Positions 1-7,993 are shown, counted from the stretch's first letter. The stretch is DNA of 60,583 bases from an uncultured Gammaproteobacteria bacterium (GCA_947259175.1 CAMYKW010000012.1:1-60583), one strand, 5' to 3'. Notes: a model not told the origin generated them from the letters alone. Program-made: numbers and translations.

Positions 1-321
1 CTGGTTCTCCTCTTTGATTCAACAAGTTATCGCAAAACTCATTGTATCAATGACGGATGAATCAGGCCTTCTTATTTGCCCGTTAACGGGACAGCAGTGT
101 TCCCGGATACTGATGCAATATGCGGGCTAGTTTGAAAATACGAGTGGCACAACGCGATGTTAGTGGCTTTGTGCGGGGGCGGTTTTCAACCGCGATCATG
201 CTGTCGTCGATGGGTTTATTCGCGGCTGAAAGCCGCTCCGATAGGTGTCGAGTTGCAAAGTGCATTATCTGATAATTAACAATTAGTTATATCGGAAACT
301 TAATAAGAAAACTCAGCCTTT
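1..321. other. Intergenic region with a paired hairpin repeat
   Basis: No gene with convincing coding character is visible here. The stretch is downstream of the minus-strand nucleotidyltransferase gene and contains two inverted copies of a short hairpin repeat (176-239), followed by an AT-rich tract at about 265-310. No clear terminator or precursor-like peptide could be found. Confidence 0.5.
176..239. repeat. REP-like hairpin pair (two inverted copies)
   Basis: Copy 1 at 176-195 reads GGGGCGGTTTTCAACCGCGA. Copy 2 at 220-239 is the reverse complement of GGAGCGGCTTTCAGCCGCGA. Each folds into a 6-bp hairpin with a TTC loop. The two copies differ by a compensated pair (C-G to T-A), which suggests selection for the hairpin. 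Copy 2 is identical to 22473-22492, and a diverged copy lies at 8141-8160. The head-to-head pair resembles a BIME. Confidence 0.7.
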
Positions 322-1473
322 TTATTGATCGTCACGGCCGCGATTCGGCGCCGGTCGTATCCCCATCGCGATGCGCTTGAGGTAAGCCCATAGCCATGGT
401 GCGCGGCCGGGTGTCAGGCCCTGCAGCTGGAGATAGGACTTGGGGGGGAACAGGCTGGCCCGCAGCATGCGCAGACGTTGTCGCCACCCGGGCAGGGCGC
501 GAAATTCGGCACACCGTCGCGCCAACGTGCTCCCGGCGCGCAGCAGGCGCGCGGCGGGCTCGGTGCGCTCGGATATGGCTGCGCGGAGCGCGCTCAGGAT
601 GCCGGGATCGACCTCGCTGGCGAACGCGTCGCGGGCCGCCGTCAGGCCGTCCAGCACGATGCATGCCAGGCCGCGCTCGACGGCGATCCCGACCGCTTGC
701 GCGATCTGCTCGCCGGCGGATTGTTGCAGCAACAGGTGGATGTCGTAGATCCAGATCAATCGATCCCGGTCCGCTTCGCTGATGCGGTGCATGCAGGCGA
801 TGAGCAGGGAGTGCATCGGATCCGGCGCGTGGATCGTCGTGGTCAGGGAACTGATGGGCGCGGCGCTGTGACACAACTCGTCAAACTGCAGCTTGTTGGC
901 GAATAACGGTGAATTGCTGATCCGCCAGTGGGCATCGACGAACCGGGGCGGTTGGCCGTCCACAGACCGGCGGCAGGTGAATTGGGTCGTCAAGAACAGC
1001 GCGTGCTCCAGGGGCGTCACCAGCGGCTGACAACGGTAGCCAAGGTGGATCAAGCACTCCCGCGCGGCGGCGATGTCGGATTCAGCGAACAACAAGTCGA
1101 TGTCCGCCCGCGGCCGCAGTGCGGGGGACGGATAGATTGAGTAGGCCAGGGGGGTGCCCTTGAGCGCCACACAGCGCAATCCGCTTTGCCGCAGGGCGGC
1201 GTCCACGCGCTGTAACTCATGCTCTTGCAGCAGACTGCGCCCCGCCTCGCGGTGGGACAAGCGCTGCAGCGTCGCTAACAACCCCGCGTCAACGGTGGCG
1301 GCTGGTTGGTGCTGCAGCGCATCGTAGAGCAGACCGTGAATACCCTGATCGATGAAGTATCGTGTCAGTCCGGGCAGCGACGCGCCGCGGGCGAGATCGA
1401 GCAGCGGTCCCGGATCGTGGTTGATCGCCCGTGCGCAGGCACCGCGGAGCGCGGTATCGGTGTTGGCAGTCAT
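322..1473 (-). CDS. Nucleotidyltransferase family protein (PF14907-like)
   Basis: A 383-aa protein of the uncharacterised nucleotidyltransferase family often found near lasso-peptide and surface-polysaccharide genes. The N-terminal half is helical. The nucleotidyltransferase signature is visible as KGTPLA at residues 105-110, followed by RADIDLLF at 122-129, whose two Asp residues are the expected metal ligands. In known lasso clusters with a kinase (paeninodin, pseudomycoidin) a homologous nucleotidyltransferase acts on the phosphorylated peptide, so a tailoring role here is a reasonable inference. It is separated from the set 1 genes by two plus-strand genes, so it is not in their operon. 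The gene is divergent from the GspC-like gene at 1617. Its exact substrate cannot be read from the sequence. Confidence 0.8.
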   Translation of the reverse strand: MTANTDTALRGACARAINHDPGPLLDLARGASLPGLTRYFIDQGIHGLLYDALQHQPAATVDAGLLATLQRLSHREAGRSLLQEHELQRVDAALRQSGLRCVALKGTPLAYSIYPSPALRPRADIDLLFAESDIAAARECLIHLGYRCQPLVTPLEHALFLTTQFTCRRSVDGQPPRFVDAHWRISNSPLFANKLQFDELCHSAAPISSLTTTIHAPDPMHSLLIACMHRISEADRDRLIWIYDIHLLLQQSAGEQIAQAVGIAVERGLACIVLDGLTAARDAFASEVDPGILSALRAAISERTEPAARLLRAGSTLARRCAEFRALPGWRQRLRMLRASLFPPKSYLQLQGLTPGRAPWLWAYLKRIAMGIRPAPNRGRDDQ

Positions 1474-1616
1474 GCCCTAGGGGCGGTCCGCGCCATGCCC
1501 ATAATTTACCGTCGAATTCCAAAAAATTTCACGCAATTCTGTTATATTTCTTTATGTTATCGATTGATACACCGGCGCGAGGGGCGACCGCAGGGTGGTG
1601 CAGCGCCTATCATACA

Positions 1617-2318
1617 ATGAGCTATAGAAATTACTTACCGACCGTCTCGATCTTGGCTGCGATTCTGATTCTCGGCTGGGTGCTTTACGATATCGCCGAG
1701 AGATTCATTCCTGGGTGGACCCCGGCGGGGGATACCGCGCCGGCGCAGGTGAAACCCGACACACGGGCGGCCGCGGAGGATTACCGTTTGAACCAGATCA
1801 TCGCGGCGCATTTGTTCGGGATCGCGCCGAAAGCGCAGCCGGTAGTGCAGCAGGCCCCGGAAACCCGGCTGCGGCTGACGCTGCTGGGCGTCATGGCCAG
1901 TAACCGTGACGACAAGGCGCGGGCGGTGATCGCCTCCGAAGCGGCTTCGGACCGCAGTTATTCGATCGGTGATCGCATCAATGGCACCGACGCGAAGCTG
2001 TATGCGATCGAGACCAATCGGGTGATCATCGAACGGGGCAAACGCCTGGAAAAGCTGAGTCTGGAGCGCCCGGACCTGTCCGCGGTGCCATCGGCCGCGC
2101 CGGCATCGATGGCCGCGCCGAGGACGCGGTCGACCCGCGGACGTCATCCGGCGCGGATGCGCCGCCCGCCGAAGCGGTCCGCGCCGCGCGCGCAAGCACC
2201 GCAGGCCGGCGCGACAGGAAGACCGCTGCGCGACGCGCAACAAGCGCAATCTGCGCAGCCGGCCGAATCGGGTTCCGAAGGCGCGCCCGGCCCGGAACAA
2301 CCGCGAATACCGTTCTAG
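1617..2318 (+). CDS. GspC/PulC-like type II secretion protein N-terminal region
   Basis: A 233-aa membrane-anchored protein. One transmembrane segment lies near residues 10-28. A segment typical of the GspC homology region follows: LFG, then RLRLTLLGVMAS, then an SYSIGDRI-type strand and a VIIERG strand at about residues 60-150. In type II secretion this region binds the secretin GspD. The last roughly 80 residues are rich in Pro, Arg and Ala, and there is no PDZ domain. No other gsp gene lies in the window, so it is either an orphan or works with genes elsewhere. I chose the ATG at 1617, just before the membrane segment; an in-frame ATG at 1554 would add 21 residues. The next gene follows after 21 nt and is probably co-transcribed. 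Confidence 0.7.
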   Translation: MSYRNYLPTVSILAAILILGWVLYDIAERFIPGWTPAGDTAPAQVKPDTRAAAEDYRLNQIIAAHLFGIAPKAQPVVQQAPETRLRLTLLGVMASNRDDKARAVIASEAASDRSYSIGDRINGTDAKLYAIETNRVIIERGKRLEKLSLERPDLSAVPSAAPASMAAPRTRSTRGRHPARMRRPPKRSAPRAQAPQAGATGRPLRDAQQAQSAQPAESGSEGAPGPEQPRIPF

Positions 2319-2339
2319 GCTAAGCAGACAGGAAGCGCC

Positions 2340-3167
2340 GTGTCGAACCGTTCCAGGTGGAAAATTTCAATAATCGTTTCTCTGTGCGCGGTCGTGAGCG
2401 TCGTGCACGCGGATGCGGCTTTGCATTTCGAGTCATTGAATCCGGATAACACCGTGCGCGGGCAGGACCTGAGCGTGTATGCCGGTGGCGGCAAAGTGGC
2501 CATGGTCTCGAGGGAGAATGATTCTCCCCGCTTTACCGTGATCTACGACGACGACAAGAAAGGCTTCACGTTGTTGGATCATGTCAAACGGACTCGATAT
2601 TACGTTGATGTTCCCATGGTCCGGGAGGCGCAGCAGGGCCGGCAGAATATCGAATCGCAAGTGGCGTCGAAAGCGCGTACCGTTCAAAAAAAGTACCGGG
2701 ATGCTTATCGCCGCCGCGCCCTCGAGATGCAGGATTGGATGATGGGCGGCGCTCCGCTGCAGGACATCCGCCATAGAGCGGCGGGCTCCGGCGGCAGTGA
2801 GCCATTCCGCTGTAATGAATTCCATGTGTATCAGGGCGAGTCCCAGTTACGCAGTGTATGTATCGCCGCCTACGCGGATCTCGAACTCGCGTCCGCCGAC
2901 GCCGATCTACTCGATCAAATGCGAGTCGCGGCGTTGGAGATCGCGACGTCGACTCCCCGCTACGCCCAGTTGATCCCGCAGTTGCCGGTGGATTTCGTCG
3001 ACGGCGTTCCGGTGCGGATCGAATATCGCGGAAAGCGCAAGGCGGAAGAGGCCAGGGCGATTCGGCTGAGCAAGATCGATCAATCATCCGCCGACAAGCG
3101 GATTTTTCGCATACCCGAAAGCTACCGGGAGAACGCGCCGGTGCACACGAAAGGGGGGGTATTTTAA
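2340..3167 (+). CDS. Exported protein of unknown function
   Basis: A 275-aa protein starting at GTG. A signal peptide is clear: a basic N-terminus, a hydrophobic stretch at about residues 9-22 and a cleavage site near VHADA. The mature part has a beta-rich N-terminal half, a charged helical stretch around residues 100-140 and two cysteines 18 residues apart (FRCNEF and RSVCIA) that could form a disulphide. I do not recognise the family; the pattern loosely recalls DUF4412-type periplasmic proteins. It follows the GspC-like gene closely. Its last 4 nt overlap the end of the convergent lasso peptidase gene. Confidence 0.65.
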   Translation: MSNRSRWKISIIVSLCAVVSVVHADAALHFESLNPDNTVRGQDLSVYAGGGKVAMVSRENDSPRFTVIYDDDKKGFTLLDHVKRTRYYVDVPMVREAQQGRQNIESQVASKARTVQKKYRDAYRRRALEMQDWMMGGAPLQDIRHRAAGSGGSEPFRCNEFHVYQGESQLRSVCIAAYADLELASADADLLDQMRVAALEIATSTPRYAQLIPQLPVDFVDGVPVRIEYRGKRKAEEARAIRLSKIDQSSADKRIFRIPESYRENAPVHTKGGVF

Positions 3168-3619
3168 GTGTTCAAATACGCGGAGTGCGAGGACAAATCA
3201 ACGATCGTATACGCATCCGCAATGTCCTGCCGGTCGTTCAACACCCGCTGACCCATGGTCAGCCAGGCGTGTCCTTCCATCGTTTCATCCTGTTTGCGAA
3301 TGCCCATGCGCAACCGCACGGGAATATTGCGCCGCCGGTAAAGCCGCAACAGGGCGATGGAGCGGTGCAGGCAGGTGAGGCGGCACGGGTGACGGTTTGC
3401 CGCGATGGCAAAACAGCGGGCAATCCGCTTGATCTTGCCTTCGTCGGCGTTTTCGTCGGCCCCGGATTCGGGGCTCAGCAACAGCCGGTACCAGGTGGAA
3501 AACGGCAGTCCGCGGATCAGCAGAAAAACGTAAAGGGCGGTAAACCAGGACTCGGCGATCAACCACCAGTCGGCGAGCGACAAGCGTGCGGCTTGTCGCA
3601 GCGTGCGGCTAATCGGCAT
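3164..3619 (-). CDS. Lasso peptide leader peptidase B2 (transglutaminase-like)
   Basis: A 151-aa protein matching the lasso B2 family, the cysteine protease that removes the leader peptide from the precursor. The papain/transglutaminase triad is visible: Cys83 in TCLHRSIAL, His117 in EGHAWL and, 12 residues later, Asp129 in VLNDRQ, a spacing like that of McjB. A hydrophobic stretch lies near residues 18-40. Its start overlaps the end of the RRE gene by 11 nt, so the two are translationally coupled. No second B2 gene is present in the window, so this enzyme probably serves both lasso precursors. The cleavage sites it must accept have Ile rather than the usual Thr at position -2. Confidence 0.9.
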   Translation of the reverse strand: MPISRTLRQAARLSLADWWLIAESWFTALYVFLLIRGLPFSTWYRLLLSPESGADENADEGKIKRIARCFAIAANRHPCRLTCLHRSIALLRLYRRRNIPVRLRMGIRKQDETMEGHAWLTMGQRVLNDRQDIADAYTIVDLSSHSAYLNT

Positions 3620-3875
3620 GTTTTATCAGCTCGTGTCTTTCGAGTTCGTCGAGCAGGTCCTGCATGTCCCGGTTCAATGTCTCCGCGCCGACGTCGTACT
3701 CCTGTTGCAATTGACTGAGCACCGCTTCGACGTCGCGGAGTTCCTGCAGTAGTTCGACGATGCGGCAGCCCACATCATTGAGTCCGTAATACTGCCCATT
3801 GTCGAGGTTCAGCACCACCATTTCATCGCCGACCTTTTGCAGCTTAGCTGATGGTGACAGCACGTATGCGGTCAT
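3609..3875 (-). CDS. PqqD-family RRE protein, lasso B1
   Basis: An 88-aa stand-alone RiPP recognition element. It shows the PqqD fold pattern: three beta strands with LNLDNGQYYGLNDVG, then helices ending in DLLDELERHELI. In split lasso systems this B1 protein binds the leader motif Tyr-x-x-Pro-x-Leu/Ile and hands the precursor to B2. Both precursors in the window have this motif. The kinase gene stops at 3876-3878 and this ATG follows with no gap, so the two are tightly coupled. Confidence 0.9.
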   Translation of the reverse strand: MTAYVLSPSAKLQKVGDEMVVLNLDNGQYYGLNDVGCRIVELLQELRDVEAVLSQLQQEYDVGAETLNRDMQDLLDELERHELIKHAD

Positions 3876-4898
3876 TCAATCGACTCCGTCGCCATCGCGA
3901 GGCGGTTCCCGTTGATCACGTAATACGGCGCCGACCACGCAATCCAGGTTGTCAAAACCGCTGTCATAAACCAGCCGTAACACCGGCGTGCGATCGAGCA
4001 CCGAGGCCAGCAACTGCATCCGACCGTGTTGTTCATTGGCGTGTTCGATCATGGTGGACAAGTAGGAATGACGCAACAGGCTGAACAGGCCCTGGTGAGC
4101 CGGCAGCGACTCAACATCGGCGGCCGCGACGGATGTTTGCGCAGAACCGCGCCGCTCACAAACATAGATGGCGCCGATCGGCAAGGATCGGTGTTCGAAG
4201 CGGACGAACTCTGCTTCATTTGCGGCCAACAGACGCTTGGAAAAACCCGCATTCACCAGCGGCAACTGAACTTCGTGTCCAAGAAAATAATCGCAGGCAT
4301 CGGGCTCCAGCCGGAGGTGGGGGAAACTGGGATTGGCCACGGCGACGCCGTGGCGCGTTTCGATCGGGATCACGTCGTCACTCAGCATGGCGTAACCGCT
4401 TTTCAGCCAGGCGGCCGCCAAGGCGCTTTTACCTGTTCCTCGATCCGCCAAAAACAGCAGTGCGCGCCCGTTGACGTTGATTGAACAGCCGTGCAGCACG
4501 GGGATTCCGCGCCGTTCGCACCATAGAGAAAGCACCACGCCCAACAACCTCAGTTCCAGCAGCTCCGGCGGTGTTCCCGGCGCGGCGACGCAATGAATCA
4601 TGTTCCCACAGACATAGAAATCCGCGACGCCGGGAAACTGTAAAACGTCGGTGTCGCCGTCACGGTACAAACGCAGTCGTGATTGTTCATCGCCGTCCCG
4701 GAACGGGCTTTCGTAGACGGGCTGGGATGTTTTCCAGCGCGCCGGCGCCGGCGGCTGGTCCGTCATTTCGAACCTGACATCGGCGCTCACGCCGGAGACC
4801 GCAGACAGGTGCGATAAAGGCAGCGTCGATTCCACGGCGTAGCCGTACAAAACATACGTGACCGCTGAATCCGCGGTGTCCACACGTCTAGCCCGCAT
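3876..4898 (-). CDS. HprK-like kinase of lasso gene set 1
   Basis: A 340-aa P-loop protein related to the kinase domain of HPr kinase/phosphorylase and to lasso precursor kinases. A roughly 130-residue N-terminal domain is followed by LHG (His136), the P-loop ADRGTGKS at residues 151-158 and SDDV at 173-176, matching the catalytic Asp region of HprK. Related enzymes in paeninodin-type clusters phosphorylate a C-terminal Ser of the precursor. The set 1 core ends in Phe, with its only Ser three residues in from the end, so the acceptor site is uncertain. The kinase lies between the phosphoribosyltransferase and B1 genes. A possible SD (GGTGAG) precedes its ATG. Confidence 0.85.
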   Translation of the reverse strand: MRARRVDTADSAVTYVLYGYAVESTLPLSHLSAVSGVSADVRFEMTDQPPAPARWKTSQPVYESPFRDGDEQSRLRLYRDGDTDVLQFPGVADFYVCGNMIHCVAAPGTPPELLELRLLGVVLSLWCERRGIPVLHGCSINVNGRALLFLADRGTGKSALAAAWLKSGYAMLSDDVIPIETRHGVAVANPSFPHLRLEPDACDYFLGHEVQLPLVNAGFSKRLLAANEAEFVRFEHRSLPIGAIYVCERRGSAQTSVAAADVESLPAHQGLFSLLRHSYLSTMIEHANEQHGRMQLLASVLDRTPVLRLVYDSGFDNLDCVVGAVLRDQREPPRDGDGVD

Positions 4899-4961
4899 TT
4901 CTCACCAGGATCCCGGATGCTGGCGCAGGAGTCGTGCGGCTGCGTGCTGTGCCTGGAGCGA

Positions 4962-4983
4962 GACCCATAGCGAGCTATGGGTC
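4962..4983. repeat. 22-bp perfect inverted repeat with 4-nt loop
   Basis: GACCCATAG at 4962-4970 and CTATGGGTC at 4975-4983 are exact reverse complements separated by CGAG. On the coding (minus) strand the hairpin contains the TAG stop of the phosphoribosyltransferase gene and sits 76 nt before the kinase start. It lacks a following T run, so it is not an ordinary terminator. It could be an mRNA processing or stabilising hairpin, or the core of a small inserted repeat. Confidence 0.75.
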
Positions 4984-5889
4984 GAGTGAAGGCCAAGCGC
5001 AGGTGTGCGAGGACCAGCCAGGGCCGGGATAGAACAGTACATCGTAGCTCGCCTCGTATCGCGTGCGCATGTGCTCCACCGCCGCCCGCAGATCGCCGTA
5101 GCCGACCAATGCGCGCCACATGTCGCGGGCGGTATGTTTCAGCGAATAGATGCGGCCGTCACCTTGATGCAACAATTGAATTTCGTCATCGAGGATGCGG
5201 TAAGCAATGTGGTCGCCCAAGCGATAGGCCGGCTTGTCAACGACTTTGGGCGGCAAGTCCAAGGCCGCCCAGTTTTTGAGGCATGCGGACGGCGGCGCCG
5301 TGCGCCAACCCGGCTCTATCTCTCCGGATTCGACATTCCATTGCAGAAAATCCGGTTCCGACCACGGCAGGTAGATGCGTTCCGGAAAACCGATGAAGTA
5401 GCGTTCCGGCAAACGCTCGCGCCAGCGGGTCTGCCAGGCGCCGTATTGCGATGGGTCGTCGAACATCTCCGGCGCTCGATCGGTGAGCTCGAAGGCGCTG
5501 ACGCACTTGGACACGCGTTGGTCCTGCGCCAGGATGCCGCGCAGCGTTTCGGGCACGGCGAACAGGAAGCCGAGGATTAAGCGTTCGAACGGCAAGTCGG
5601 CAAGAAATCTTCGCACCCGGGCGCCGGAGATGCAGCAGTCATCGACAATCACCGCCACCGTCGCCCTGGGGTCGTGTCGCAGGTTCTCGGCGCCGAGGTT
5701 AAGGAAGTATGAGACGAAACCGAGGACAAACAGACCGCCGCGGGGGATGGCGAGAAACTGGTGGTCTTGAAGCTGTTTCCGTCCGCAAACGGATTCGAGT
5801 TTTTCCGCCAGGCGCCGCGCCGCCTGTTCGGCTTCGTGGTGAGATACCGCCTTGGTTGTGAAATTAGGACGGTCGATAGCTGCAGCAAT
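4975..5889 (-). CDS. Phosphoribosyltransferase fused to a PqqD/RRE domain
   Basis: About 304 aa if read from the codon after the precursor stop. The N-terminal half is a type I phosphoribosyltransferase: LAIPRGG at about residues 46-52 and the PRPP loop VIVDDCCISG at about 80-89. The C-terminal half, about residues 220-285, is PqqD-like (YRLGDHIAYRIL, then GRIYSLKHTARDMW), an RRE that would bind a lasso leader. A modification of the peptide using PRPP or a related reaction is inferred, not shown. The start is odd: no ATG, GTG or TTG precedes the conserved PRGG motif. The first codon after the precursor's TAG is ATT, and there is no SD. The GTG at 5658 would delete the PRGG region. The C-terminus is also odd and ends in the 4962-4983 palindrome. 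Another frame carries a helix-like tail to a TGA at 4902. Confidence 0.75.
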   Translation of the reverse strand: MAAAIDRPNFTTKAVSHHEAEQAARRLAEKLESVCGRKQLQDHQFLAIPRGGLFVLGFVSYFLNLGAENLRHDPRATVAVIVDDCCISGARVRRFLADLPFERLILGFLFAVPETLRGILAQDQRVSKCVSAFELTDRAPEMFDDPSQYGAWQTRWRERLPERYFIGFPERIYLPWSEPDFLQWNVESGEIEPGWRTAPPSACLKNWAALDLPPKVVDKPAYRLGDHIAYRILDDEIQLLHQGDGRIYSLKHTARDMWRALVGYGDLRAAVEHMRTRYEASYDVLFYPGPGWSSHTCAWPSLDP

Positions 5890-6057
5890 CTAGAAGAAGA
5901 ACGAACCGCCGGCGCCGTCGCCTACGTTGCCTGCAGCGCCGTTGATGATGTCGGACACGCGGCCATGTGCAACGATCTCGGGTTTGCGGTAGGCTAATTT
6001 CTTGTTTTTTTGGTTGGGTTTCCGCTTTTGGTTTATGTTCTCACGATTTCGCTTCAT
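5890..6057 (-). CDS. Lasso peptide precursor A1 (55 aa)
   Basis: A short gene between cyclase 1 and the phosphoribosyltransferase. The leader is Lys/Asn-rich and ends with the lasso motif YRKPEIVAHGRVSDIIN (Tyr23, Pro26, Ile28, Gly32). The predicted core is GAAGNVGDGAGGSFFF, 16 residues: Gly1 would join the side chain of Asp8 in an 8-residue macrolactam, leaving an 8-residue tail whose bulky Phe residues could act as plugs. The start is an ATG with an ideal SD, GGAGG at 6065-6069, 7 nt upstream, and a TATAAT box at 6087-6092. Ring and core limits are inferred from the family. Position -2 is Ile38 where most leaders have Thr. The stop is a single TAG in the same frame as the next gene. Confidence 0.88.
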   Translation of the reverse strand: MKRNRENINQKRKPNQKNKKLAYRKPEIVAHGRVSDIINGAAGNVGDGAGGSFFF

Positions 6058-6086
6058 AACCCGACCTCCAGCCTAGATTTGCCTTG

Positions 6087-6092
6087 ATTATA
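6087..6092 (-). promoter_or_regulatory. Consensus -10 box (TATAAT) for precursor A1
   Basis: A perfect TATAAT lies on the minus strand between the end of cyclase 1 and the precursor, 29 nt upstream of the precursor ATG. The -35 region is poor. It could give the precursor and downstream genes extra transcription compared with the cyclase. Confidence 0.5.
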
Positions 6093-6094
6093 CG

Positions 6095-7993
6095 TCAGTC
6101 TGCATGCGAAAAGTAGGTGTCCCGCAGCCACGCCTCCAGACTCAGGGAGGGCAGAAATTTCTCGATTTCCTGATCCTGATTCCGCCCGACACAAGCCAAA
6201 TGCTCTTCGAAGACGGCGGCATCGATGAATCCCAAAGCCGCAGCGTGCGGATTGCTCGCCAGCGCCGCGATACGGCGGCGTTCCTTATCGAAACCGCGGA
6301 ACACCAGAGCTCTTTGATCACCTTGTCCCTTGAGCCGCGAACAAATAGCGGCAGGCAGGATGTCACGCAGGCCTTTCCGCAAAATCACTCGATTGATGCC
6401 GCCGTCGCACGCCAGATGTTGCGGCATGCCCATCGCAAATTCTACGATGCGGCGGTCCAGAAACGGCAGCCGCATTTCGACGCCTGCATGCGCACAGGCG
6501 GTGTCCAGATTGGCGAGCCGGGCGAGGTCGAAAAACTTGCGCACGTAGCGATGAATGATGCGGCCCGACAGCGAGGCATGTCGGGCTTCGAAGAAGCGCG
6601 GATCGATTGTGTGCTGGGTCGGCGCCGAAGACGCATGCCGGGGCTTCAGCCACGGCACCGAGTCGTTGCTGAAGCCGGCCGCCGGCTGCGACCGGCTCCG
6701 GTACCGTTCCATCACGCGCTGAGGCAGGAAGGCGCGTAAAAACAAACCCAGCCAGCTCACGTTGCGCGGCGCCTTGTAGTGACGGGCTTCCTGAAACACC
6801 CGCGAAGCGGGAACCCCCCGCAGCGCCTCGGGGTGACAATAGATCGTATCGCCCAGGGAACAGTTCGCCATGTCACCGGTGACGACAATGCGGCAACCGT
6901 CCGCGGCCGCGCGGTGCAACAGCGCCGAAGTGTTGGCGCGGGTGACGTAGACTTCGGGCTCATCCAACGGGAAGCCGTCGTCACCGCCGAATTCGCGAAA
7001 CGCCCAGTGATCGTCGCTGATTACGTGCCGGCTGTCGAATCCGGGGCAGACTTTTTCCACTAGCGCGATGTATTCCCGTTCGTCCGCAAGCGGAGTGTCG
7101 TCAAACACCGAGGCATACAATTTGATATCGGCGTCTAACCGATCCCGCGACACCAGGTCATGGGCGGCACAGGCGAGGGACGAGGAGTCCAATCCACCGC
7201 TGAGCCATATACCGACCGGGGTGTCACTCCTGAATTGTTCCCGGATGACAGTATCGAAAAGACCGCGAAACGCCTCCACCCACTCGGTGTCGTTGGCGAA
7301 GGATTCCGGTGATGATGAACCCAGCGCATAATACAGTTCCTGTTTGAGTCGTCCGTTTTCCCAAATGAGTTGATGGGCCGGCGGCAGACGCTGGATGCCG
7401 GCGTACACCGTCTCGGATACCAGCGGCCTGTAGGACTGGCGCAGGAACGCCTCGATCACGGGCCGGTTGAGTTCCGGCCGCGACGCCAGGCCCCGGACGA
7501 TGGCGCCGATGCTGGTGGCCAGCATCAGCGTGTCTTGGTTAACCGTAAAAAACAACTGTCTCATACCCATCGGGTCGCGGGCGGCGAACAGGCGCCGATT
7601 CGGCTGATCCCATAGCGCGAACGTGAAATCACCGATCAACCTGGCGACGCCCTGTTGCCCCCATCTCCGATAGGCGGCGAGGATGATCTCGGCGTCGGTG
7701 GATTGCGTGTTGGCCAGTAATCCCGAGCGGCGAAGTTGGGGGATGAGTTCGGCGCGGTTATCGATGCGCGCGTCAGCCACCAGATACAGCCGGCCGTCGT
7801 CGCTGGTGACCGGTTGCCGTTCGCGCCGGGACTCAGGGGTGGTGTGCAGGGCGAGGTGGGCGAGGGCGGCGTGTCCATCGTGCCAGCAGGCGACCCCGTC
7901 GGGACCGCGATACGCCTGCGCCCGGGTCATGCGCTCCAGCCTGTCCTGGATTGGTTGTGGGTTTGTCTGGGCGATGCCTGCGATGCCGGCCAT
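6095..7993 (-). CDS. Lasso peptide cyclase C1 (asparagine synthetase-like)
   Basis: A 632-aa AsnB-like protein. Lasso cyclases adenylate the ring Asp/Glu side chain and close the macrolactam with the core's N-terminal amine. Residues 1-200 form a glutamine-hydrolase-like domain (YRGPDG at about 28-33), but the catalytic Cys expected after Met1 is Ala, as is usual in lasso cyclases, which need no ammonia. The synthetase domain has the ATP-pyrophosphate loop SGGLDSSS at 265-272 and a C-terminal LPFLDRRIVEFA motif. I start at the ATG at 7993, which gives the family-typical MAGIAGI N-terminus; upstream in-frame codons lack homology. It stops 37 nt before the precursor. Confidence 0.9.
   Translation of the reverse strand: MAGIAGIAQTNPQPIQDRLERMTRAQAYRGPDGVACWHDGHAALAHLALHTTPESRRERQPVTSDDGRLYLVADARIDNRAELIPQLRRSGLLANTQSTDAEIILAAYRRWGQQGVARLIGDFTFALWDQPNRRLFAARDPMGMRQLFFTVNQDTLMLATSIGAIVRGLASRPELNRPVIEAFLRQSYRPLVSETVYAGIQRLPPAHQLIWENGRLKQELYYALGSSSPESFANDTEWVEAFRGLFDTVIREQFRSDTPVGIWLSGGLDSSSLACAAHDLVSRDRLDADIKLYASVFDDTPLADEREYIALVEKVCPGFDSRHVISDDHWAFREFGGDDGFPLDEPEVYVTRANTSALLHRAAADGCRIVVTGDMANCSLGDTIYCHPEALRGVPASRVFQEARHYKAPRNVSWLGLFLRAFLPQRVMERYRSRSQPAAGFSNDSVPWLKPRHASSAPTQHTIDPRFFEARHASLSGRIIHRYVRKFFDLARLANLDTACAHAGVEMRLPFLDRRIVEFAMGMPQHLACDGGINRVILRKGLRDILPAAICSRLKGQGDQRALVFRGFDKERRRIAALASNPHAAALGFIDAAVFEEHLACVGRNQDQEIEKFLPSLSLEAWLRDTYFSHAD

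Noticed and set aside
5649-5888. 79-aa minus-strand ORF just after the precursor
   Set aside because: It is out of frame with the conserved phosphoribosyltransferase motifs, which are read in the frame that continues from the precursor stop.
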